Shown here in pieces: positions 10,499-20,643 of a stretch of DNA of 64,000 nt. Position 1 is the stretch's first letter; every line of letters starts with the position of its first letter. The stretch covers positions 17,608,001-17,672,000 of the forward strand of contig CM070633.1 of NCBI GenBank assembly GCA_036346255.1, in the 5' to 3' direction. A model generated the notes under the pieces. The model had not been told where the DNA came from. It saw nothing but the letters and a program-made list of their open reading frames with translations, and did not search any database. Source of the DNA: Ampelocalamus luodianensis. Its lineage: Eukaryota > Streptophyta > Magnoliopsida > Poales > Poaceae. The translations under genes and the position numbers were made by a program.

Positions 10499-11622
10499 AT
10501 AATGAAAGACAAGATATCATCGATGCATAAAATGTCAATGTCTAATGATGAGGTGGCAGCAGGAATAACACAGACCATATGATTAATATCTTGGACATGT
10601 GTCTATTTAGGAAAAGGTTACTTGAATGTAAGTTTCATAAACTTTTCTTCATTTTACACCTCCATGCCGTACGTATTAGCAGGTGGCTAGGTTGAGTTAG
10701 CCGTGAAATTGGGATTTTTCTTGAGAGAGACAAACTCAAATGTCTAGCTCCATATTTTTTAAAAAAAAAAGAAAAGAAAAGCATGCATGTTTGATTTGCT
10801 CTGTCTCTTCACTTCTTTTCACAGAAAAATACAAACCTCATATTCCAAATTTCATCTTTAGTTCGACAGGCCGTATGGTCTACCATGTTTGTTCCATCCA
10901 CTACAAACTGGCTAGAGAGAGCAATGGCTATTGGCCATGGATGCTTGACTTTTCTAATCATCCTCGGTCACAAAAGTATTCATGATGCCTCCACACACTA
11001 CAATATCCTCGATTGTATGGTTTCTTTCCAAAAGATTCTACTTCCGAAATGATAAAAGCACCTTTTTTTTCTTCCCAACAATCAATGTACAGGAGGATAA
11101 AGATATTCAAAGTGCATCACGTACTTACATTTCTCTTCAAAATGGTTGAAATTATCACTGACAAGCGGGTCCCAGTGTATCAGACCGGTCGTCGGGGACC
11201 CACATGTCGGTGACAGAGTTACAATAATTTCTCAAAATAATCATTTGAATGCCTGAAAAACATCATAATATATCGAAATGGGAAGGGATAACTACAAGTG
11301 ATGGATCATTATTGATGGCTTAATGCCCCAAGAGTTCAACACTGGCAATGATAGAGCTGAAAGTGTCCCATGGGTGATTATTCTGCTGCCTTTTGGTTCT
11401 TCCAGGAGACGTCTCTGACAGGTGACCCACAGTGTTATGTGACCGCATATAAACCCATGCCAGCACGCATTGCGTGAGGTCCACCTGCAAGTGACGTGTC
11501 GGCCCACCAGTAGCGGAGTATGCAAGCAATGTGTGTACGTGCTCGCGCCTGAACTAGCAGCGCTGCGGACGTACGTACGTAGCGATGTTTCGTAAAGAAG
11601 CGGGTCAGCATGAACATGAGAT
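10499..11622. other. intergenic stretch, no gene recognised
   Basis: Mixed-composition DNA without a recognisable protein, repeat end or RNA gene. There is an acgtacgtacgta run near 11568-11581. It may be non-repetitive flank. Confidence 0.3.
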
Positions 11623-12335
11623 TAGGAATGGCAATGGCCCCTACCTGGCAGTCCGTAGGGAGTTCTTCTCCGTGATAGATATGGGGATATTTTTATACTA
11701 ACTATCGTTATGTGATGGGGTCCATTTCTGCACCTCGCTATACCTTGATATGTACACATATATACGTAGATTGGTACATCTGCATGCATGTCTAAAACAT
11801 ACTCCCTCCGTTTTTAAATACATGACGTTTGATCAAGCGTGCAGCCAAATTTATCTAACTTTGACTAATAATATATGAAAAACTATTTAGATTGATCATG
11901 AGTGAATAGTATCATTAGATTTGTCATGATAAATATTTTTATAATATAATAATTTTGTAATTTTTTAATAACAAAATCATATAAAAAGTAATGGTCAAAG
12001 TTATATAAGTTTGACTGTACGTTTGGTCAAACGTCATGTATTTAAAAACGGAGGGAGTAGGTATTTTGGTCTCTGGCCTTATATATTTGGGTGTAATCTG
12101 TAGTACATAACTCATTTAGTATTGGTACACAATCTTGTGTATTAATAAATTTACATGTTTCTACACAATTGTATGACAAACTTATGAATGGCATCAATAT
12201 CATTCGAATTTATGTTCTTGTTGGGCCCTGTTTCCTACAAAATACCCCGTGAAGATAGAAACGGGAGGAAAATTACCCTTGACAGCTAGATGGGGATGGG
12301 ATGGGAGAAGACCCCCTGTGGGGAATATCATTCTA
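11623..12335. mobile_element. possible hAT-like element hosting a Stowaway
   Basis: The left end TAGGAATGGCAATGGCCCC and the right end (reverse complement) TAGAATGATATTCCCC form an imperfect inverted pair of the TAGNNNTGGCAA style seen in hAT elements. The 8-bp flanks (catgagat / atgcctta) do not match, so the boundaries are uncertain. A Stowaway element sits inside at 11802-12057. Confidence 0.35.
11802..12057. mobile_element. Stowaway MITE
   Basis: A 256-bp element with near-perfect terminal inverted repeats beginning CTCCCTCCGTTTTTAAATA and a TA duplication at 11800-11801 and 12058-12059. The inverted repeat extends about 35 bp (catgacgtttgatcaa side matched by ttggtcaaacgtcatg). AT-rich interior; no coding capacity. 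Confidence 0.95.
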
Positions 12336-12421
12336 ATGCCTTAATTGGATTTCACGGATGCTATCATTTCTTACAATGATTATTTGCACCCACGAGTGCA
12401 TATATATGTTTTTTTATCGAA

Positions 12422-12727
12422 TCTATATAAATAAAACAACTGGTGAGATTGAAGGCACCATCTTCGTTTTGAGGGAAAGAAAATCCCACAATTAACCCTA
12501 AAAAGAGAAAAATCCTAGAATTTTTCACATTAATAGAGAGAAAAGAAAAGGATCTACATCGCTTTTGTTGGTGGGGCCAAATTATAACGATACTGATTAA
12601 TCACATGTGGATATTAAAGTTGTATAACAAATATAACTGTATCGTGAATTATAGGCATTGGAATTGTATATTAAAGACAATTGTAATGTTATATCTAGCC
12701 GTGCAATTGCGCGTAAAATTTTGCTAA
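12422..12727 (+). mobile_element. small non-autonomous Helitron
   Basis: Starts TCTATATAAATAAAAC after an A and ends CTAA before a T. A hairpin CGTGC-AATT-GCGCG (12700-12713) lies 10 nt upstream of the 3' end, as expected for Helitrons. The end region (ctagccgtgcaattgc) is related to the minus-strand copy at 38849-39136. No duplication of the target and no coding sequence. Confidence 0.7.
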
Positions 12728-13719
12728 TTTTTTTATAGACAATGGCTAGCAGGTTGCTGAAGGGATATGGGTAGGCTATACTAGCTAGCAATTCAAAAAT
12801 TCTACTATGTACACCAAGAAGTCATGCAAGTAAGAGATCATAAATTATCACCACTAGACGCAGAGTGCAGCGGAAGAAGGGTTGAAGTAGCCCGATCCAA
12901 CGTGGAGCACGTCGAAGTAGTGGTTGTAGTCGATCGTCCAACGTCCTCGACAGTGATTGTCTCTTCCAGCAACCTATGACGCTCCTTGCGTAGGTTGTCA
13001 ATCGTCCTCGACTAGCATAGCAGCAACCGCAGCAGCGCTTCTGTGGTATCGACACGTCTAGTGGTGGAACGTCGTAGGTGTGCTAGCATCAACGCGCACG
13101 GTAGGGCCTTTAGGAAGATGGTGGCTAGGGTTTTGGTGGAGCAATTCTTACGTACATACCAACAGCCCCATACATCCCCTTATAAAGAGCCCATAACGGA
13201 TGCTATCCAAACTCGTTTGTTCTAACCCGTTAAGTGAGTTAACCTCTAGGTTCATGTGTAATCGGTTGTTACTCGGAAACTCCTTTTCGACCATGAGTCG
13301 TTAGCGGTTTCTAGCACGATATAACGACTTCGAAACACACATAAATATTATACTGGACAAACCTTATGCAATGATCTGCGACCAAGTGCTTATCACTTAC
13401 GACCAGTTCATATTTAGTCACGACCAGTTAGTAACTCCTTACAAGCAGTTCACTCACCACTTAGTGATCATATTTGACCAGTATACGACCAGTTCGTATT
13501 TGGTTGGACTGAACGACCTACTTGCGTATTCTCCCCTTACCTCACGATATCTAGTTGAACTCCAGGTGAGATATTTTGTAATCCATGGACTGTTTAATAC
13601 TTTCTCGATCAAGTGACAAATAACATCATGTGGTCGACTCTTCGACTACTAGTGGCACGGTCATGCACTTTCTTTATCTGACCACATCGAGGGGCCTAGA
13701 AATATCTCTCCTGTTATAT
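12728..13719. other. unassigned repeat-like stretch
   Basis: No protein recognised. The phrase cgcagagtgcagcggaag (12861 on) and repeated ACGACCAGTT words (about 13399, 13419 and 13485, with variants) suggest a decayed mobile element. The superfamily cannot be told. The right edge is the broken end of the copia element. Confidence 0.3.
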
Positions 13720-14266
13720 TAGGAGAGGCAAAATGATCAATGTTTTGCAAGTGCACCCAATCTACGTACTTGTGGTCAGGAAATTGTCAGTGATGGTTAT
13801 AGAGTTGGGCAAACACTTGTTGTTGAAACTGGGTATGAAATCTTGGATCTGTTCAATTAGCTGTCTTTGCAAACTGATTATGATGTCGAAGCATAGCATA
13901 ACTGTCACTAGTGATTTGCATGGGATCGATTACAGGCTCTTCAGCCTCTGCCATATCCTCATCATCCTCTTCCTCATTCTCTTCTTGAGAATACTCATCA
14001 TCTTCATTTTCACTTTCTTCCTCTCCGCTTTCACTTTCTTGGGCTTGCCTTGAGGAATCCCCTTGATATCTTGCCCTCATTGATAGTAGGAAGGATTTTA
14101 TCTCAGGGTCACTGTCTTCCCTTGGAGGAGATCTCACTAATTATGCCTTCCGAGATGCTGCCTTTCGGTGAGAAGGTCCAGTTCTAACAGTTGCAGAAAC
14201 ATATTTGTCCTCAGGTTCTCCCTCAGGAGTAGCACCCTTGCGAATTGAAGTCTTTGTCCTCGGCAT
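13720..14266 (-). pseudogene. copia third ORF (env-like position), acidic protein
   Basis: Minus-strand frame starting MPRTKTSIRKGATPEGEPED at 14266. A TAA stop follows SRKA near 14140, then the same frame continues LVRSPPREDSDPEIKSF into a long Glu/Asp/Ser tract and AMLRHHNQFAKTAN. After another stop comes QQQVFAQLYNHH and FPDHKYVDWVHLQNID. The position after RNase H matches the extra ORF of SIRE-type elements, sometimes called env-like. No signal peptide or membrane segment is visible, so an envelope role is not supported here. The 3' end is lost at the truncation. Its function is unknown. Confidence 0.65.
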
Positions 14267-15239
14267 AGTTGCTAAGATAAGGACCAACAATTGGACAAGG
14301 GTAGGATAGAATTGAAGTAAAATAGCATGATAAAATCAATTTTTGTCCTACAGGAGCGGTAGTACCGCAATTTGAACACCGGTATTACCGACGAGAGGTA
14401 GTGCCACAATTCTTGGGCGGTAGTACCTCAATTGTAGAAACTCTTTAGGGCATTCAGTTGATCTTACAATTTGAGAGTATTTGGCATGAGAGCAAACTCA
14501 TGGAATAGGCATAATATGTCACCAAACACTAGTTTCTACCATTTTGCCCAAAAGAAATTGACTAAATCATACATATTTGACTCAAACCCTATAAATGAGA
14601 TAAATGCCAAAACATGAGAAAAAAGAGGATTCCAAGGGCAAATAACTCAGGGGATGGATGATATATGATCTTAAGGACTGATTTCCAGAGAGAGATCCAA
14701 AAGAAATACACAAGCTCGAGAGATCTTGAGAGGAGTTTGTGGGGAAGAAGAGAGAAGAAAGAAGAGATGAGGGCTCGGTGGTTTTTCTGGAAATGGGAAC
14801 AGTTGGAGCGAAGAGAACAAGAGTTGAGAGGATAAGGTCTCGGCCACAATCGTTTTTTGGACCACCAGCCAGATGCGGTAGAACCGCACTTAAGGCGTGG
14901 TATTACCGGTCAGCAGTAGTACTGGCTGTAAACCACGGTATTACCTATTTTCCTAGAATAACAGGTGCTGAACAGGGATGCAAATGATCCTTAATTTAAT
15001 CACTCAAATAAATATTCTTTAGGATTATTATGCATAAGATAAATAATAAAGACCCAATTAATATAGTTTTTATCAAATTTGAGAGTTTTTGTGAAAGATT
15101 TTGAAATTGTTTTATAAGAACTTCAAGAAATCCAAATGAGAGAAAATAGCATGTGGCATGAGTTTCAAGCAACATTAGAATGATCTATGACATTTAACTC
15201 ATTCCTCAACTTGCAAAAACGGCTCTCATATCTAAGGGT
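14267..15239 (-). other. copia spacer between RNase H and third ORF, with palindromic motifs
   Basis: About 1 kb of noncoding internal sequence. It carries several versions of a near-palindromic word: GCGGTAGTACCGC at 14356-14368, ggcggtagtacctc near 14411, gcggtagaaccgcac near 14876 and ggtattaccgg near 14900. The same word recurs in the copia LTRs. Confidence 0.6.
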
Positions 15240-15604
15240 TTGGTGAAGATATCGGCTAATTAATCATCGGTCTTTATGTGGCTAATTTTTATATCTCCTT
15301 TGCCCACATGTTCTCTCAAGAAATGGTGATGAATATCTATATGCTTGGTTTTTGAGTATTGGGTCGGGTTATTTGCTATCTTCACTGCACAATCATTGTC
15401 ACACAAAAGAGGTATATTATCAAATTTAATTCCATAATCCAACAAAATTTGCCTCATCCAAAGCAATTGAGCACAAGAACTATCCACGGAAACATATTCG
15501 GCTTCGGTGGTGGATAGGGCTACGGAATTTTGTTTCTTAGATGACCATGAAACTAAAGATCTTTCGATGAATTGATATCTACCGAAGGTGCTTTTTCTAT
15601 CCAT
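15240..15604 (-). pseudogene. copia RNase H
   Basis: Minus-strand reading MDRKSTFGRYQFIERSLVSW, SSKKQNSVALSTTEAEYV and LLCDNDCAVKIANNPTQYSK, ending HIDIHHHFLREHVGKGDI. This is the conserved copia RNase H, including the acidic residues in STTEAEY and CDNDCA. It continues from the RT frame after a frameshift near 15560-15604, where the end of the upstream frame (DSDYTDCKW) joins. RNase H removes template RNA during reverse transcription. Catalytic residues look present, but the frame is broken. Confidence 0.85.
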
Positions 15605-16621
15605 TTACAATCCGTATAATCAGAATCCGAATATCCAATTAAATCAAATTTTGCACCTTTGGGATACCATAAGCCAATGCTTGAGGAATGCTTTAAATAT
15701 CTAAGAATCCTTTTTACAGCCACCAAATGACACTCTTTTGGTGATGCTTGAAATCTTATACACATACATACACTAAACATGATATCGAGCCTAGATGCGG
15801 TAAGATAAAGCAAACTACCAATCATAGATCTATAAAACTTTAAATCTACCGATTTAACTCCCTCATTTAGGTCGAGATGACCGTTGGTAGCCATGGGTGT
15901 CGTGATGGGATTTGCATCCTTCATGCCAAACCTTTTGATCAAATCCTTTGTGTATCTTGTTTGACTCACAAAGGTTCCATCTTTGAGTTGTTTGATTTGA
16001 AGTCCAAGGAAATAGCTAAGTTTTCCGATCATGGATATTTCAAATTCTCTAGACATCATATCACCAAATTCTTTGCAAAAATCTTGATTAGTAGACCCAA
16101 AAAATTATGTCATCAACATAAATTCGACAAACAAAGAAGTCATTATCTAGAATTTTTGTGAAGAAGGTTGAGTCAATTTTTTTTATTTTGAATTCTTTTG
16201 AAAGTAAAAAATCTCTAAAACGTTCATACCATGCTCTAGAAGCTTGTTTAAGACCATAAACCGCCTTGGAGAGTTTATACATATGATTTAGATTCTTAGG
16301 ATCCACAAAACCGGGTGGTTGTTCAACAAACACAAGTTCGGATATTTTTCCATTTAGAAAAGCACTTTAAACATCCATTTGAAATAATTTGATATCAAAG
16401 TATGATGCAAAAGCAAGTAATATATGAATGGATTCAAGTCTAGTTACGGGAGCGAAAGTTTCACCAAAATCCAAACCTTCGACTTGAGTGAATTCTTGAG
16501 CGACCAATCTTGCTTTGTTTCTCACAACCATTTCATTTTCATCTTGCTTATTCCTAAAGATCCATTTTGTACCAATTATATTTTGTTGCTTGAGTCTGTC
16601 CACCAATATCCAAATGTTGTT
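15553..16621 (-). pseudogene. copia reverse transcriptase
   Basis: Three minus-strand pieces follow in order: QQNIIGTKWIFRNKQDEN and ARLVAQEFTQVEGLDFGETF (16606-16367), FVEQPPGF and YGLKQASRAWYERF with the active-site YVDD at 16109-16120 (16333-16088), and FEISMIGKLSYFLGLQIKQ through IGSLLYLTASRLDIMF (16059-15553). These are the standard copia RT blocks. The YVDD metal-binding motif is intact, but a stop after QMDV and a break after DDIIFWVY split the gene. Confidence 0.85.
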
Positions 16622-17660
16622 TTAGGTGAAGTTGTTGAGTTCTTCATGCATTGCATTCACCCAATCCAGATCATCAAGCACCTCATCTACATGTTTTGAC
16701 TCAATAGAAGAGACAAAAGAGTAATATTCATAAAAAGAAACAACACGAGATCGAGTTTGGATACCCTTACTCACATCACCCAATACTTGATCTATTGGAT
16801 GATTTTTTGCAATTTCATTGTGAATCCTCTGAGGTAAGTTTGATGGTTGTTCATATTCCTTGTTGTCTTCATTAATTTGCATTTGGCTTGGTATGGAAGA
16901 GGTGGGAGGTTCAACTTGAGTGGAAGATGTTGAGTCTTCTAGGTCTTCCTTTGGCTTGATGTCGCCAATTTGTGTGTTCTTCATTGCTTGCCTTAATTCT
17001 TCTTTTCCTACATCATCCAAATTCTCTAGCTCTTGTTGAGAGTCATTAGTTTCATCAAATTGAACATCATGAGTATCTTTAACTAAACCGGAGTTTTTGT
17101 TGAAGACACGATATGCTTTACTATTTGAAGAATATCCAAGTAGGAAACCAACATCACATCGGCTTGTAAATTTTGAAAGATGAACATTTTTTCTTAAAAT
17201 ATAACATTTGCAACTAAAGATACAAAAACAAGAGATGTTCGATTTTCTTCCAACAAGAAGCTCATAGGAAGTCTTTTTTAAGAGATGATGCAAATAAAAA
17301 CGATTTATGGCATGACAAGCGGTATTGATTGCTTTCGCCCAAAAACTATCAGAAGTATTATACTCATCAAGTATTGTCCTAGCCATCTCAATTAATGTTC
17401 AATTTTTCCTTTCTACAACTCTATTTTGCTCCGGAGTGTAGGTAGTCGAAGGTTTATGCTTTATTCCAAGTTTATCACAAAAATCTTCAATTTTAGTGTT
17501 CTTGAACTCGGAGCCATTATCACTATGGATTTTCTTAATTTTGAAATCAAATTCATTTTGAGTCCTTTTTGCAAAACTTTTGAAAATGCCAGAGGTTTCG
17601 GCTTTGTTATATAGGAAGAAGATCTATGTATATCTTGAGTAATCATCCACAATGACTAAA
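16622..17660 (-). pseudogene. copia integrase catalytic core and linker
   Basis: Minus strand. The second catalytic Asp is in KIHSDNGSEFK (near 17520-17495) and the catalytic Glu in TPEQNRVVERKN (near 17430), followed by a stop and MARTILDEYNTSDSFWAKA. The capsule-like C-terminal phrase DVGFLLGYSSNSKAYRVFN and a Ser/Glu/Gln-rich linker lead into RT. The region 17387-17660 is scattered over frames. Integrase inserts the cDNA into chromosomes; here in-frame stops and frameshifts prevent that. Confidence 0.8.
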
Positions 17661-18330
17661 CAATAGCTATTACCCCCATGCTCTTATAGGTTGTTAGCCC
17701 AAACAAATCCATATGTAAGAACTTTAATGGCCTAGAAATTAATATGATACTTTTGGAAGGGTGAATTTGTAACTTGCTTTCCGACTTGACAAGCACTACA
17801 TAATCTAATTTTCTCAAACTTCACATCTTTCAAGCCAACTACTAAATCATGTTTGAAAAGCTTTTTGAGTTGAATCATACCAATATGAGCTAGCATTCTA
17901 TACCAAAGCCAACACAAAGAGATTATTGCAATTAAACACGTTTTCAAGCATGAATCATTTCAGAAATATTCACCAAATAAAGATTTCCAAATCTAAATCT
18001 TTTGAAAGCTGAAGAGTTATTCTTTTCATTCAAAATAGAGACACCTTCTTGGGAGAATGAGCAAGTTAAGCCAAGATCACAAATTTAAGCAACAAATAAC
18101 AAATTAAAGTTGAGCGATTCAACTAACAATACATTAGAAATGAAAAGATCATTTGAGATAGCAATTTTACTCAATCCTATTACCTTTCCTTTCCTATTGT
18201 CACCAAATGTGATGTTGTCATTTCCTTTTCCATTTTCAAATACGGTGAACATTTTTTATCACCAGTCATGTGTTGGGTACAACCGCTATTAAGTACCCAA
18301 TGTTTTCCACTAGTCTTATAGTTCACCTAC
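17661..18330 (-). pseudogene. copia protease and integrase zinc-binding domain
   Basis: Minus-strand frame HWVLNSGCTQHMTGDKK (about 18305-18250) is the copia protease active site, but the catalytic aspartate codon reads asparagine (18288-18290), so proteolysis would be lost. Further downstream LWYRMLAHIGMIQLKKLF and KIRLCSACQVGKQ give the histidine and CX2C ligands of the GAG-pre-integrase/HHCC domain. Stops are frequent between 17950 and 18200. Confidence 0.8.
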
Positions 18331-20202
18331 AAAACAAGAATCAAGTTCTTTTAGGTACCCAAATTTGTTTGGGTCCTTGGAGCTTAGTAACCAAGGCTTT
18401 GAGTACCCAAATAGCATTCTTTTTGGCACCTAGAATTAAAGTGCCAATAAATTTTACTACAACTTTACCATTTTTAGATTTTCTAAGTATGTAGCATGAA
18501 TCATAAATGACATATGTTTTAGTTTTAGTAATTTAGCATGCATTTTTTAGATGTCCTACATTATGAAAATTGTTGCAATATTTTTTATTTTCTTTTACAA
18601 ACCTTGCGGTCTTGTGAATTTGCTTCTTACCTTTCTTGGGAATAAAACCAAATCATTATTTATTGAACGAGCATGTTCACTCAATAGCTTATCAAGGGTA
18701 GCTATTCCCTTGAAGCATCTTTCCAAGCTTTTGCTTAGCTTGGTAACTTACTCTTTTAATTCATTATTTTCAACAATGAGCAACGGATCATATGAGTTAG
18801 CCATACTTCATCATTTTAGAACTACATGGCATAGATAACAAATCATCACAAGAGGTAGAAGTACTATATATTGAAATGACATTTGGAGTAACTTCTACTC
18901 TAGGCATCTCATTCATTATATCACAAGTAATTCCAATATTTGACTGAGATTTTTTTAATATCCTTTAGAAGGAGTTAGTCATGAGCATCCTTTAGCTCCT
19001 AATAAAAGTATTTTAGAGAGATGTACTCTTTCTTCAGGACTTTAAATTGACTTCTCTTTTCCAAGGTATTTATTTAATTCTTATAGCATATCTATTAGTT
19101 CATCATATAAAGGTTCACTATCACTAATGGATTTTACCTTATCTTCTTTTGCCATGAGGCAAGTAGGAGTAGAGAAGAGTGACAGTGCTTCCTTGATGAC
19201 GATACCGACAAGTCCTCTCTTCTTTGAGGACCTTTCATCATCGGAGTCGGAGTCCTAAACTCCTCACTGGAGTTCAATTCTCCAACACAAGCTTCACGCT
19301 TGCCATTTTTATGAATCCTCTTAAAAAGCATCTTCTCGTCGTTGAATTCATTTTTTTATGACTTCGCCTTGTCATCCTTCTTGCTTGGGCAATGAGAGGC
19401 AATGTGCCCCTTCTCATCGCACTCATAGCAACGGATATTGCTATAGCGCTTGTTGTCATTTGAGAAGTGCCCCTTTTCGTTCTTGTCAAAATTTGAGCTT
19501 TGATATGAGTGTCTTCGCATGAATTTTATCATTCTCCTCAGAAGGAGAGCAAAATTCTGTTCGGAGTCATCATCTTCTTCCTCTACTTCATCACTTGACT
19601 CCGCTTTTGATGTGAAAGTGGTAATTTTCTTCTTGGAGGAGGATGGCTCCAAAAGCTTCTACTTGTCCTTCTTGTACAACTCATTTCTGATGAGGTTACC
19701 CAAGAGGCCGGTTGGCGTCATTCTTGGCAACTTGGGAGAGTTGAGAAATAGAGTCACCAATGTCTCATATTTCTCTGGTAGAGCCCTAAGCATTTTGCGC
19801 ATAATATCAACATCGGTTTGATTAGTGCCTAGGCCTTTGAGCTCATTTACAATGTTGTTAAGGTGAGAATATATCTCGGTGATGTCTTCATAAGGCAACA
19901 TTGTAAATATTTTATATTTGATCCGAAACCTATGCAATTTGGCTTCTTTGACCGTGGATGTGCCCTCATGAATTTCTGAGAGCGGTTTCAAGGTTGCTCA
20001 CTCGGTTGAACTCATTCGCATTCAAAACTCCAAAGAGAGCTTTCATCGCTTGAGCATTGAGTTGGGAGTTTCGTTCCTCAAGATCCATGGCGTGTGTCGG
20101 ATCAAGTGCTATAACTAAATTCTCACTAACAATTCTCCATATGCTTGGGCTCACGGCCTTAAATGGACATTCTAATTTTTCAATAAGCATAATTTGATCC
20201 AT
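18331..20202 (-). pseudogene. copia gag with CCHC zinc knuckle
   Basis: The minus-strand start MDQIMLIEKLECPFKAVSPS is at 20202. A frameshift near 19980 leads into EIHEGTSTVKEAKLHRF and YSHLNNIVNELKGLG and KMLRALPEKYETL, the conserved copia Gag domain. An acidic tract then precedes the zinc knuckle CYECDEKGHIASHC (CX2CX4HX4C) near 19440-19400. The part from 19130 to 18331 is a decayed gag-protease linker. Gag packages element RNA into particles. Gag begins about 90 bp inside the primer-binding site. Confidence 0.8.
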
Positions 20203-20289
20203 TAAATAGAGGTGCCTTTCCTATTGACATTCCCTCACTATCCATCCTTTTTCTCCTAAATGGTTAAGTCTAAATAATAGAGAGACCAA

Positions 20290-20301
20290 GCTCTGATACC
20301 A
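20290..20301 (-). other. copia primer-binding site
   Basis: The minus strand reads tggtatcagagc, complementary to the 3' end of initiator tRNA-Met, two bases inside the LTR end at 20304. This fixes the LTR boundary and the minus orientation. Confidence 0.9.
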
Positions 20302-20643
20302 CTTGTAGGATCAAGGATGACCAACTAGAGGGGGGGTGAATAGGAGGTTTCTAAAAATTCTTGTTCTTTGAATATCAATTTTATCTAGTATGTCTTAACA
20401 AGTGTTCTAGTACAATACAAGGAATGTGAACTATGCTATTTAGGACAACTTCAAAACTATGTCAATACTAAATACAATTCTAGCTAAGCAATTCTACACA
20501 ATTAAATGCTAGAAATGTAAATACGAAAATAGTAAAGGCAATAATAAACCATAATGAAGACACAACAATGTTTTCCTATGGTATCGAAGACTTGCCGGTC
20601 TTCACTAATCCACGTTGAGGTAAGTCGAAATGAATTGGACCAG

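Noticed and set aside
13853..14266. Calling the copia third ORF an envelope protein
   Set aside because: The position fits the so-called env-like ORF, but no signal peptide, membrane segment or cleavage site is visible; it is mainly acidic and hydrophilic.
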